The notes under the pieces are model-generated. The model saw only the letters and a program-made list of their open reading frames with translations, was not told where the DNA came from and did not search any database. Of a DNA stretch of 28,242 nt, positions 9,679 to 19,970 are shown piece after piece; position 1 is the stretch's first letter; the number at the start of each line of letters is the position of its first letter. Source of the stretch: Chlamydomonas sphaeroides (Eukaryota > Chlorophyta > Chlorophyceae > Chlamydomonadales > Chlamydomonadaceae); NCBI GenBank assembly GCA_001662425.1, contig BDDC01001344.1, positions 1 through 28,242 of the forward strand. The letters are read 5' to 3'. The position numbers and the translations under genes were made by a program.

Positions 9679-11090
9679 TAATATATAGGCAGGAAGGGTA
9701 GCAGGGGAGAAGGGTAGGATCTGCTGCCTCGTAGCAGGTACATACGTGCGTTGCGCGCTTGCTATCTAGCGACTTGCAGTGTGCTTCAACTCTCACCCCG
9801 GCACTACATGACGCTGACGACAGGCGCAGGCCGGCGTTCAACGTCGCGAACTCCATAGCGTTCGAGCGAGGCGGCCGAGTCAAGGCTTGCCGCAAGCTCC
9901 TGGACGCCTGTCAGCGCACCGACCTTGCAGCCGAGTGTGACGACGGTTTGCGGCGGTGAGTGACCGACCAGCGAGCAGACGCACAAACTTCACGAAAAGG
10001 AGTGGGGACTGGAAAGCGGCCCGCTTATGACAACCTGTTTCAAAGGCCTGTGCTCATCGTCAGATTTATCTTTATTTAGTCAGCTGATGTCACGAAGTGG
10101 ACGTTGTGGAGCCACGCACAGGTGCGAAAATGCGCTCGCTCGGCGGTGGTTTTGCAGCGCACCAGGCATAGCTAGCAAAAACATCGGTTACTCTGCATGC
10201 AATTTTGCAGCAGCAGACTGTGCGCGCGATGGCACCCCGACTTGGATCGGCCGCCGCATGGCGCGGTTTCACCGCTTTTCCAATCAAATCTTGTTCGTCC
10301 TGCCCCCGAAGTTCACAACGTCACCAGCAGTGGAAACTTTTGCTCTTCATGTTTCTTTAATGTTGGGCTCAACCCGTCCAGGCGTACGTTTCTGTTACTA
10401 GAGTTTGCGGATTTCTCGGCGCTTTGCCAAACCTAAGGCGTGGGGCAAGTGATGAAAGGCGCATATCAATACTATCGCCAGCAGCAGCCTGCTAGGAGGA
10501 GCGCAAGAGTTGGGTAGCAGGCAGCAGCGGCGGACGGAGGGCGCGCGGCATCCGCCGCCGTTTTACGCAAGAGCGAGCAGCAATTGATGGCAGCATCAAT
10601 GACCCGCCAAGCTCAGCTGCAAGAGCAGGTTTACCCGGGGGTATGCGCGCGCAACGTGAGAATGTTTCGGCGCAGCGTTAGTTCGTTGCGTGTCGCTGCC
10701 GCGGAGGGCGGCCTAGCATCATGAGCATCATATGCCTGCGTTGCGCATGGCAGGACGCGTCCGGCCATGACGACAAGACGGGAGCGACAACATGCATGCT
10801 TCGACCCAAGCCAGAGGCCGACATGTATGCATCCACCTACCGCCCGCGCGCGCGGTGGTCTGCTGCAGCACGCTGCTGGGCTTGCCACCAGGTGTGTAGG
10901 CGACATCGATCGAACCGAACCTCATTCAGTCCACGTGGGCATCGTCATCCAAGTGGGTAGGTAGGGCACTTAGTCTCCATGCCGCCCATGTTTTTTGTCA
11001 TGCGCGCGCCGCAAGGCAGGGCATAAACTTCCCAGCTCGCAAGCTGGCGCGCCCAGCCCCCTCCTGATCCTCACCATCGTGCAGGCGCTG
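9679..11090. other. intergenic, upstream of membrane-protein gene
   Basis: No gene is recognised. About 9760-10450 is visibly richer in A/T than the flanking DNA, which fits a promoter-side region for the minus-strand gene that starts at 9678. Open frames here are short and in conflicting directions. Confidence 0.45.
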
Positions 11091-11093
11091 ACA

Positions 11094-11120
11094 GGGGCAG
11101 TGGCAACTTACCGCTGCCCC
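11094..11120. repeat. hairpin, 10-base stem with one G-T mismatch
   Basis: GGGGCAGTGG and CCGCTGCCCC can pair around the 7-base loop CAACTTA with a single T/G mismatch (a G-U pair in RNA). No gene boundary is evident, so its role is unknown. Confidence 0.6.
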
Positions 11121-12240
11121 ACACCACCACGACGTACACCACATACAGGGGCTGTGCGGCGCTCTGGCGGTGGCGCCGCCGCTGGCGTTGCTGGACGTAG
11201 GGCGTCGCTGGTAGCCAAGGGCGTGGGCGGGCTGCATGTGTGGTGAAGCTGCTGGAGGGCATTACAGGTGTGGCTGGACGGGCTGCTGCAGCCCGCTCCC
11301 TGGCCGCTGGCCCGGATGCCCCGCCGGCAGCAGGAGTGGAGATGGCCTGGACGACCGGGTACACATGCAGGGGTGCGTGGGTGGGCTGGGAGGGCATGTA
11401 TGACGGGTGTGAAGGCCGGTCACACCGTCCTAATTGTCGAACCAGCCTGCCCCTGCCGCAGCAGCACCGGCCGCTGCTACCGCCGCCTTGCTGCCCAGGA
11501 TGCATGCTGGCCAGGCGTCGCACACACCGCCCATGCACTTGCTCGCTCACTGCATGGCTCCTGCAGCAGACACCATGTCCAGGCGTTGCTTCAGCTGGAT
11601 GCCAAGCTGTGCCCTGGCTAGCTGGCCCAAGCTTACTTCGCGCCAGTGGCCAGCAGCTTCATGTGTTCATGCTTTCATTCCTAGCATTGCCGGGAGGTTT
11701 GCCACCAGTCAAGGGTCCCCAAGCGCAAGTTAAGCGGTGCTAGATAGCTAGATAGATGGCATATGCATGCATGCATATGCATGTGCGGATGTGCCTTCAA
11801 GTCAAGATGCTCGCTAGGATGTGGACAGCAGATGTCCGCTCTTCACCATCCCATTGCTTTGACTGCACAACTTCATGTATCTCAGGCCCCTGCCCCGCCC
11901 CACCCCTTGCCAACTTCTCAGATGGCATGCTGTGTAGCTACTCGGGGGACATGGCAGCATGCTGCCATTGCCTCACACACCCACATCCGGGTGGTGTGGT
12001 GCTATGCTGGTTTCGCCATGCATACTGCATTCCGGGCCAGTACTGATGGAAACGATTAACGAGCTCCATGGCAAGCCAAGCTTGGGTTTATACCTGCTTC
12101 ACCGGTCAGGGCTGTGTGACAGTGCTCCAAGTGCGGTGCGTGTATGTCCAGCCAAGCATTGGTGCAGTGTTCCAAGCTCCCAATGTACACAAGCCAGCTC
12201 TGCCGCCTTGGTCTCCTTGCAGCTCTCTCCACCGCTCCAG
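11121..12240. other. no gene recognised; possible decayed 5' part of the mobile element
   Basis: I cannot identify reverse transcriptase, RNase H or gag motifs here. From about 11960 a plus-strand frame runs without a stop into the integrase remnant, so some of this may belong to the same decayed element. It also contains a 20-base perfect palindrome at 11760-11779. Confidence 0.35.
11760..11779. repeat. 20-base perfect palindrome of ATGC units
   Basis: CATATGCATGCATGCATATG is its own reverse complement. It follows a TAGATAGCTAGATAGAT stretch and is probably simple sequence. Confidence 0.85.
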
Positions 12241-13860
12241 GCCTACTCCTTGACTGCCACTGCTTCTGAGGCAGTGCTCACCAAAGGATGCGGACCGAAG
12301 GACATCTGGGACGGTGATGTGGCCATTGCTCTGCTGTGTGACAACGGCATCGTGCCGCAGGACGCCGACCCCAGCGACGTTCACCGTGCTGAGAAACGGA
12401 CTCGTCGCTACCAGTGGCAAGGCGACACCCTGTTCCACCTCTCCAACAACGGCAGGACTCACCAGGTGCCACCGCCCAGTCAAGATGCTGAGCTCATCAG
12501 ATGAGTGCATTAAGACACCGGGCAGATTGGTGTGCGGTGCACATTGACATTGCTCCTGGCTTAATCATGGTGGCCTGGCATAGGCAAGGATGTGCATGCA
12601 GTGCTCAAGCACTGTCAGGCCTGTAGCCACATCCGTGCTACCTTCGGGCATGAGCCCAAAGTACTGAGCCCACTGCCCATCTGTGGCCTGTGCTACCGCT
12701 TGGGCGTTGATAGATCTGTTTGGCCCCGTCAACCGGACAGAGCATGGCAACACCTACGTTGTGGTCATGGTGGATGGAGCACCTATCTAAGTACATCGTG
12801 CTGGCACCCCTGCCCAACAAGACAGCTGCTATCACTGCCACCACCTTCACACAGCATGTTGTTGCTTGGAGCCTTTGGTGCCTGTGCTGAGGTGTGCTTA
12901 GATCAAGGCAGCAAATGGAAGGGCGATTTTGACACCCTCCTGACAGCGTGCCTCATTGACCACCAGCAAACAAGCCCCAACAATCTAAACAATCCTCAAG
13001 CTGCGGGCTGTCAGAGCGCATGGTTCAAGTCTGCAAGAGGGTGCTGCGATGCATTGCCCTCAGCAATGGCACGCACACAAACTGGGATAACCATCTTCTG
13101 TACGTCATGGTGGCCTACAAGCAATTGCTCCAAGCAGAGCTCCACCCTCTTTGCACCCTACCACATGCTGTTCGGTGTGGAGCCCGTGGTGTCGCCGGCC
13201 AAGCGTGAACAAATGGAGGGGCCCATCAACTTCGACAATGAGGATGCAGCTGTGCAGTCTATCACCAATTCAAGCGCCATAGTGCGCTCCATCACCAGAA
13301 GCTGGAGAGCAGAACCTTGAGATTGCACAGCACCGTGATTGGCTTCACTACGCCACCATGCGTGGAGGAGGACTCTCACCTCCGCTGAGCAAGGCAGTTC
13401 GAGGTCGGTGACTATATATATCACCGCAACACCTCCTCCCGCACTGCCTTTGACGCCCAGGCTCTGCCCGACATCCTACGAGTGCGTGAGGTCTTAGACA
13501 CAGGGACTCTCGTGCTGGAGGGGTGCTGTGGCTCTACACTTAAGGTGCACATCACACATTCCACTCCCTGCCATCTACCCATTCAACATGAGTTCATGGA
13601 TCCCACACTAGCATGCACGACCCAGTACCACACACGCCTGCTCAGTCTGCCACTACCTCGACAACAAGGAGTGCATGCTGCTCTGAAAAACTTGCGGCAA
13701 CGGATGGCACACCTTCTGTCTCTGGCCTCCTTTTGAGGGCATGCCCGCTGGTGATTGGGTCTGCCCCACCTGCCTGGACAAATAAGTCGCCGTGGATCAG
13801 CTAACCAAAAACCGGCGAGCCCTCGTGGCTCCTGAGCCCCCGACCAACATGCGCAAGTAT
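12241..13860 (+). mobile_element. decayed Ty3/gypsy-type pol fragment: integrase plus PHD finger
   Basis: Reading plus-strand frames in order gives a recognisable retrotransposon 3' half. A segment RRYQWQGDTLFHL and VPPPSQ (about 12400-12483) precedes the integrase zinc region. KHCQACSHIR follows (about 12607). The catalytic core then has GVD (Asp at 12709), LDQGSKW (Asp at 12901) and an LSERMVQ-like stretch (Glu at 13014), matching a D,D,E integrase. GVEPVV and PINFDNEDAA follow, then an FEVGDYIY block (about 13400) and a C4HC3 PHD finger (13639-13773). The frame changes several times and stops interrupt it, so it is dead. No reverse transcriptase or matching long terminal repeats were found. 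The integrase-plus-PHD order is what I know from algal gypsy-like elements; the family assignment is inference. Confidence 0.8.
13639..13785 (+). pseudogene. PHD finger of the element, one zinc Cys replaced by TGA
   Basis: The frame reads C-S-V-C, HYLDNKECMLL, a TGA at 13684-13686, KTCGNGWHTFCLWPP, then AGDWVCPTC and a TAA at 13783. This matches the C4HC3 PHD pattern with the first Cys pair, the second pair (first member lost), the HxxC pair and the closing CPTC. The TGA falls exactly where the family has Cys in the LLC motif, so it is best read as a TGC or TGT to TGA change. The frame remains open past the TAA (VDQLTKNRRALVAPEPP). Confidence 0.7.
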
Positions 13861-13965
13861 CGTGGCCTCACCATACTGCTGCCACCACCTCGACATGGCA
13901 CCAGAGGACTGGGCATCACCTCCTACACCGGCAAACAAGCACTCACACAAAGCACCCAGTTCAGA

Positions 13966-14092
13966 TTCAGTTCAGGAAAGCAGTTTGGGATATTCAGTTC
14001 CAAGAACCAGTTCAAGAACCAGTTCCATCTAGGCTCCTTATTACACCCAAACTGGACCTCGAACTGAACTGGACCAGCTTCCTGAACTGAAC
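13966..14092. repeat. imperfect inverted repeat of TTCAGTTC units
   Basis: A left arm (13966-14000) containing TTCAGTTCAGGAAAGC and a right arm (14061-14092) containing GCTTCCTGAACTGAAC are imperfect reverse complements of about 32 bases, with further AGTTC/GAACT copies between and after them. It lies just downstream of the integrase remnant and may be part of the element's 3' region or of a separate short insertion. Confidence 0.6.
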
Positions 14093-14230
14093 ACCGAACA
14101 GCGCTTCAAACTGAACAGGCATCTTCCTGAACTACCATTCAAAGCAAAATCTGTACTAAAATATTGAAGTAGTACGCAGCTCTACCATTCACATGCGCTG
14201 TCTGGGCCGCAAGAGCAACAAAGCAAGGGT

Positions 14231-14680
14231 GTCAGCCCCTGGGCAATTGGTCGGTTGCTGCTGCGGGGCCGCCTTGGGGAAAGTGCTCACTTTCCTGGGG
14301 GCGGGGCACCAGGCCTGAGCCAGGACAGCAGCCGCAGGACTGGGGTGCATGCGGCCCTGGTTGAGGAATGGCAAGCAGGATGGCGGGGCACTGTCTGCCG
14401 TGTTTCTGGAGGGGCTGTGGTGTTGGCCCCTGGGCAATTGGTCGGTTGCCTGCTCAGGGGTATGGTCGAGCGCTCCCGTGTGAGCAGCAGGCGCACGTCC
14501 CGGACCGTGTAGTCCGTGAGGGGCAATGCCCCCACGGCCCACAGGCGTGGATCAGCGCTCAGACTGTCCCCCGAGCCCAGCAAGTGTGGCACCTTGGGCC
14601 ACAGCCCTGGTCGCTGTGGACACTGGAGGAGCACTTGGCATATGAGCGCCTCAGGAAAAGTGGTCACTTTCCTGGGGGTG
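14231..14680. repeat. duplicated blocks with palindromic cores
   Basis: The sequence CCCCTGGGCAATTGGTCGGT occurs at about 14237 and again at about 14426. A hairpin GGAAAGTG-CT-CACTTTCC (14278-14295), followed by TGGGGG, recurs in altered form at 14653-14673. The arrangement suggests a locally duplicated, perhaps non-autonomous, repeat. No protein is recognised. Confidence 0.65.
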
Positions 14681-14756
14681 ACCAGGTGCGGCACCACCAC
14701 CACGCCCCTTTCCAGCCCCATTTTCTCTGTATCAACATATTTGAGCATTGAATGTC

Positions 14757-14839
14757 AATGTGGCCGCTATGGGTAAGGCCTATAAATGTGGCCGCTATGG
14801 GTAAGGCCTATATTGTGGCCGCTATGGGTAAGGCCTATA
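14757..14839 (+). repeat. three copies of a 27-28-base unit ending in TATA
   Basis: The unit TGTGGCCGCTATGGGTAAGG followed by CCTATA is repeated three times almost exactly; the last copy runs into TATAAATAAAGGAGG. It could be an array of promoter-like elements, for instance of a long terminal repeat, but no second copy was found elsewhere in the window and no open gene follows. Confidence 0.85.
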
Positions 14840-15715
14840 AATAAAGGAGGCCCATATTCTGAACGTACGCTGTCCTGCCTCCATCCATCACTCAGATGTG
14901 CGCTCCATGCAGGTTGCCAACTAACAATTCACACCGCCCGGTCATCAAGCTCTGGTGAGTCGGAGTTAACCCACATGCAGTACATAACATACCGCAAAGA
15001 ATTACCTGCTGCTGTACGTCAACCTTAGCACGCAGCGCCAAGGAACACCTGTCTCAAGCAAGTGGTGGTGTTGGTGAGGTGCGAGGCGGGAGAGGCTGAA
15101 GTTCAGCGACTGGGGTGCGTGTAGTGTATGGGCCGGTGCCGGAAGACTGATTGGTGCATGCGTGCCGTACGGCAGGTGTGGCAGCAGAGGAGGGGCACTT
15201 GCTCAACTGCTGAAAGCTCCAAAACCTGGTCTTACTTGGCCACCTGTGGCAATGGAGGCCGAGAGGCTGCACTCAATGCGCTACCCAAGCATGCATCTCC
15301 AAGTCGTGGGCGAGGTCCTAGGATGGTTGATGAGGACTTGGTGTGGATAAGAGAGACAGATGCTCCTGTATCTTGTGTGACCAGTGGGCTCAATGTGGAG
15401 CAGGTTTTGACACTTGCTGCATATCAGTTGCAAGACCTTGCCCGCCCGCCACCGCCGCCACAGCCGCCGCAGTCAAATAAACACCCCCCTGCCGCCGCTG
15501 CACATGTTGTGCCTCCACCGCGCCGCCAACACTGCCCTGCTCCCGCGACACCCTAACGGCACACCGGGATATTTGCAAATACGTTGTGCATGATCCAGCA
15601 GCAGATAGACGTACTGGGGGCAAATTAAGCAAACTGACCCTTCACTACATACCACACACCTTCACCTACTGCAACACTCTAATAACCGGCCAGCCTTAGA
15701 GCCCCCGGGCTGCTA
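14840..15715. other. no gene recognised
   Basis: Short plus-strand frames around 15120-15470 look slightly protein-like (for example MEAERLHSMRYPSMHLQVVG in one frame), but frames conflict and no start, splice sites or known motif can be fixed. They may be more decayed mobile-element DNA. Confidence 0.35.
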
Positions 15716-15720
15716 TTACA
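15716..15720 (-). terminator. candidate TGTAA poly(A) signal of the kinase gene
   Basis: This is the TGTAA on the minus strand I assign to the kinase-like gene, about 630 bases past its stop. A 3' untranslated region of that size is ordinary in Chlamydomonas-type genes. The assignment is tentative. Confidence 0.3.
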
Positions 15721-16352
15721 AGCGGTTACCTCAGGTACCCTCCAATGCATTCCACACTTGTCCTAGTTAATATACGTACTGCTGGGGAAATGCGGGGCCC
15801 GCCTTTGCGCACAAGTACCGCATGTATGCGCCATACTAGCTACACAAGATGGCAGGTGACCCAGCGCATGCCCTTGAGCTGGCACCACACGGGCCAGTTC
15901 TGCCTCTGGTTCGGCGAGAACCAGACCCGGTTGAGCCGCTGCCTCAGCCACCACCTCTGCCGTGACACTCATAGCACGGCTGCAGCACAGCACGGCCAAA
16001 GGTGCAGCGGACCTGACAGCCCCGCTGCAACTGGATCGATGCAGGGCCGAGTAGCGGGCTGAGGTCACGCACAGCAGTGAAGGACGCCGCTGGCGTGCGC
16101 ACATCACATTATGGGCATACGGACGAATCGCACCCACCCACGCACCCACATACAACACCAGATAGACACGCGCCCGCCAGATGGGTGTGCAGCAGTTCCA
16201 TGGCAATAATTGATGCTCCATTGGAAAAATACGACACGGAGCACAGCTGAACATTCGGGGATTGTTCATACAGCGTGCCAACGGAACGTTGCGCCGGCGG
16301 ACTGCCGCAACGCAGCCGGCCCCGTGCCTGCGTGCATTGCATGGGCCGCTCA

Positions 16353-19300
16353 TCACACGTTGCTGTCGCCGTCGTCACCCTTCCGCACATGCAATGCGAC
16401 CCCGCGGGCATGCTTGATGTCTGCCTCCAGCTGGCGGACGGATTGAAGCAGCTGCGGATGGTGGCGTGCAAAAGAAATCCGAGTTCACTAAGTAAGGCAG
16501 CACGGTATCCGACACCCGGGCGCCGCCGGCCGAGAACACCGGCCCGGCGTGGGGCGCACGGCGGATTGCATATGCGCATGCGTAGCCGCATTGGCTGCGA
16601 GGCGTTGGCCCTCACGGCCGTGGCACACGTTCTGGGCCTGCTGCGGTCGGTTCGGTCGCGAGCACGAGGCAGTAGCAGTGCCAAGCGGCGCAAGCACCCG
16701 CAAGAAAGCAGTGGCCAAGCACCCTCCCCTGCTGCCCCGGCCCCTCGCTCGCACCTCTTCCGCGCTGGGCCGCCAGCTTGGGTGCCGCTGCACGCAGCGG
16801 CGGTACAGAGGCTCCAGGTGTCCGTGCTGACCCGTGGGCCACTGCGGCAGCACCTCGCCGCCAGCAGCCACGGCCAGCAGCCGCGGCACTGCGGCAAGAA
16901 TGGGGCCAGAAGGTGTGGGCGGGGGTTTTATTTGTGGAGCGCCACGCAGGTAGGAAGGAGACACGAGGCATCTGCCGGGCGGCACTGGCACGTCATGGAC
17001 ATGCGCATGGAGTTGGCCGTCGCCCTGCTAGCTAGCTAGCTAGCGGCGCATTGCGGCCGAACGAGCACACAATGAACGAAGTTCGGACAGGACCCTGTCG
17101 ACACAGTTCACACGTATTGATGGATTACCCCAACAGCGATGTGCTTGACTCCATGCTAGCCATCTCCTTGCTAGCCAGCGGGTATGCCAGCAGCTGCTGT
17201 CGCACATGCTGGAAGTGCCCACGCATCCATGTCGTGCCCCAAGTACGGCGCCTCCCCGGCCGCCATCAGCCACAGCAGCAGCCCAAAGGCGTAGACCTGA
17301 TGATCCGTGGGTTGGGGATTGTGTGGGGACAGGGTCACGTCGGTCAGCGCGCGGGCGCGGATGGGAGCATTGGATCAAGCCTCGCAAAGCAAACGGCCAG
17401 CAGCCACGGTCCGTGGCTCCGGCCCCCCAGTTTCAGGTTCTAGGGCCTTGCCCCAGCAGCAGGGTGCGCGGCTGCTGCCCCCTCGCTCGTGCTCACGTCT
17501 GCCGCCGGTGTGGCCAGCGCGGCTGTGTTGCCGGACAGCGCCTCTGGCGCCACCAACAGTAGCAGCCACGGCTCGGCTCGCAGCGGCGGGCTGGCGGCCG
17601 CACGGGCCAGGCTGGGGCTGCCGGCGTCCGCCAGGCGAGCGACGAAGCCGCGGCGGTCGGCGGTCGAGGCCGCCAAGAGGACGTTGGCGGGGTGCTGGTC
17701 GGTGTTGGGTGGGTGGGGACGGGGACAAACGCGGTTGTGTCGCGGTGAGGTCCGAAGGTGAGCAGAGGGGATGGTCACGTGTGTCTGGTAGTTTGCGGCC
17801 GCCGCCGCGTGCAGGGCGCGCGTCGCATTCTGCTCTGCGCGCGGCCGGCCTCCCCTCCCGCTCGCTCCGGGGCCTCGCTCCCAGCACGCACCAGACAGCC
17901 GTGCGCCTGGCCGGCCGAGTGCAGCGCCGCCAGCCCGGCCGCAATCTCTCCCGCGGTGCGCAGCAGAGAGCGCTGAGCAGCCCGCAGCGGCCACACAGGG
18001 GAGGCCAGAAAGGGTGAGGGCCGCCCGGTGGCGGCGAGCAGGAGCGTGCCCTGCGGCGGGGTGGAGGGATGCGATGCCGGCATGGGTCGATGTGGGGGCC
18101 TTGGGAGGAACGCGTGCACGCATATGTGCTTGTGTATGTAACTTGGAACTCGTTCTCATAGCGTTGACACGAACCGCACTCGGAGCGCTGCCTCACACAG
18201 CCCTAACTGGTGAAGCAGTCACAAACCCCGAGCTCGCCTTTTCGCAGTGCTCGCGAATAGTGGCCACCAGCACCGCCCCGGGACGCAGACCGCGCAGCGA
18301 CGCCAGGGCAACGGCCGTGGGCGAGGGCGGCGGCAGCTGGCGGCAGCAGGCCACCAAGTCGCCCGGGTAGACGGTCAGGGAGGGCCGCCGCGTTGGGTGG
18401 GCCGGCGAGTCGGCGATGGCCGCTAAAGCCAGGAAGGCGTGCAGCCGCTGGTTCCGCGCGCGCCCCGTCGCGGCAGGGCGTGCGGGCCAGCCGGGGCGCA
18501 GCTCCGTCACCGGCTGCAGCGACGCCCATGCCTGGCGGTGCGTGGCGGCAGTGGCGAGGGCAGGTGTGTTGGAGCAGGCGCTGCATGGGGGGCGGGTGTG
18601 CGGGAAGGCACGCGGCGCAGGGCAAGACGCGCTAGCTGGCATGCACTAATCACGCATGGCATGGCGCGCACACACGCATACACACGCACGCATCGCAGTT
18701 GACTCTACCCCTGCCCAGTCCAGCCCCAGCCGGGGTTGGGTCCTCACCTGTGCATCCATCACCGCCAGCCGCGCCCGGATCAGGGGCAACAGATTGGGGT
18801 GACGCAGCGCGGCCGCAGCCGCAGCCGTGGCGGTCGGTCAGGCCCGTGGCAGCCGCGGCCGCCGCGTCGCCATGCGCGGCCGCGTTCGGCGGGGGCCGGC
18901 CGCTGGTGCTCAAGCTGTCAGCGTCCGAGACGCTGTCCGAGGCGTTATGAGCCGTGCAGGTGCTATGCGCCGCGGAGCCGCCGCCGCAGTAGTGCACGGA
19001 CGCATCGCTGCTGCTGCCATGTATAAGCTCGGCGGTGGCGAGCGCAGCCACTGCAGCGGTGCAGGCGGTGGTCGTGTGGAGCTTTATGACGACGCGCCGG
19101 CTGCATTAGGTGCCTGAGACACACGCACAGGGGGCGGGCAGCGAGCGGAGGGGTACAGCAGGCGGGCTTCCGTGCGTGTTCATTCGCCGCATGTCATATT
19201 ATGTGTTTTCAGTGGGTGACGACGGGCGGGGGCAATGGCGGTGCTGCCTTTGCAGGCCCCGCCGGCCTCCCGGGGTGTGCGACCAGTAGTCAAGGGGGGT

Positions 19301-19970
19301 CTGTTGAGGAAAGGCCCCCGCCGACATGCGATGCACGCCCAAGGTGCAATAGTAGACCCACCAGACCCAACCCACCCGTCCATATGCTCGCGGCGTCGAC
19401 GCCGTCCCTTCCGCTGCCGCTGTAGGCTCCGGCCAAGGGCGCGGGCTGCAGATCGCCAACGCCCTCCAGCAGATCCAGCGGCGCCACCACGAGAGCGCCG
19501 TACGGCCAGCGGCCAAGCTCTCGCGCCGCAGCGGCGGTGGCGGGGTCGGCGTCACGATGGTGCTGGTGGGTTGGCCCTGGGAGACCGTCGTCACTGCAGG
19601 CGCTGCCTATGTACGGCACAACGCACACTGCGAAAGATTAAGCAATAGTGCGCGTGGGTCATCAGCGTTAACAACACCGGAATGGGGGCGCGGCAACATA
19701 CAGGGACCAGCACAGCGAGTTACGAGGTTTGGCTGACTGACAGGCTGCTGATTACGTAAGGGCACTTATGGGATCCTCCACACGCACGTAACGAGTCCCT
19801 TGTGGACTCATTTTGGTTTGACACGGCGTCGTCGCCTACGCACCTCGAATCGAGCCCAGCGTGCTGAGGCAGGCCGCGCGGATGTCGGCTTCGTGGGTAA
19901 GCGACGCCAGGAAGCGCGCCATCTCACCCGTGTCGTCGTCAGGGCTGGTCACCTGGCATAGCAGCGACAT
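16353..19970 (-). CDS. TKL-like protein kinase gene, probable pseudokinase or pseudogene
   Basis: Minus-strand exons: 19970-19844 (from ATG, MSLLCQVTSPDDD), 19627-about 19380, 19100-18748, 18531-18223, 17972-17892, 17694-17497, 17296-about 17200, 16888-16755 and 16451-16353 (stop). Kinase landmarks run in order. RRVVIKLHTT is the subdomain II lysine. LRHPNLLPLI is subdomain IV. GEIAAGLAALHSAGQAHGCL joined to HPANVLLA is the catalytic loop. Next come RLADAGSP (DFG region), VAPEAL (APE), AAD joined to VYAFGLLLWLMAAGEAPY (IX), and YRRCVQRHPSWRPSAEE (XI). The catalytic Asp of HGDL is Cys here and DFG is DAG; no glycine loop was found. LRHPN is one frame off from the preceding VIK segment with no AG acceptor between. 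A second break follows GEAPYLGHDMDAW, where GHFQHVRQQLLAY continues in another frame, and phase into the next exon also fails. Family kinases phosphorylate Ser/Thr/Tyr; this copy is unlikely to. Confidence 0.7.
17027..17044. repeat. (GCTA)n microsatellite
   Basis: Four and a half copies of GCTA, a self-complementary run, lie in the intron before the last two kinase exons. Confidence 0.85.

Noticed and set aside
13684..13686. Selenocysteine in the PHD finger
   Set aside because: The element has several other frame breaks and stops; point mutation of a Cys codon explains the TGA.
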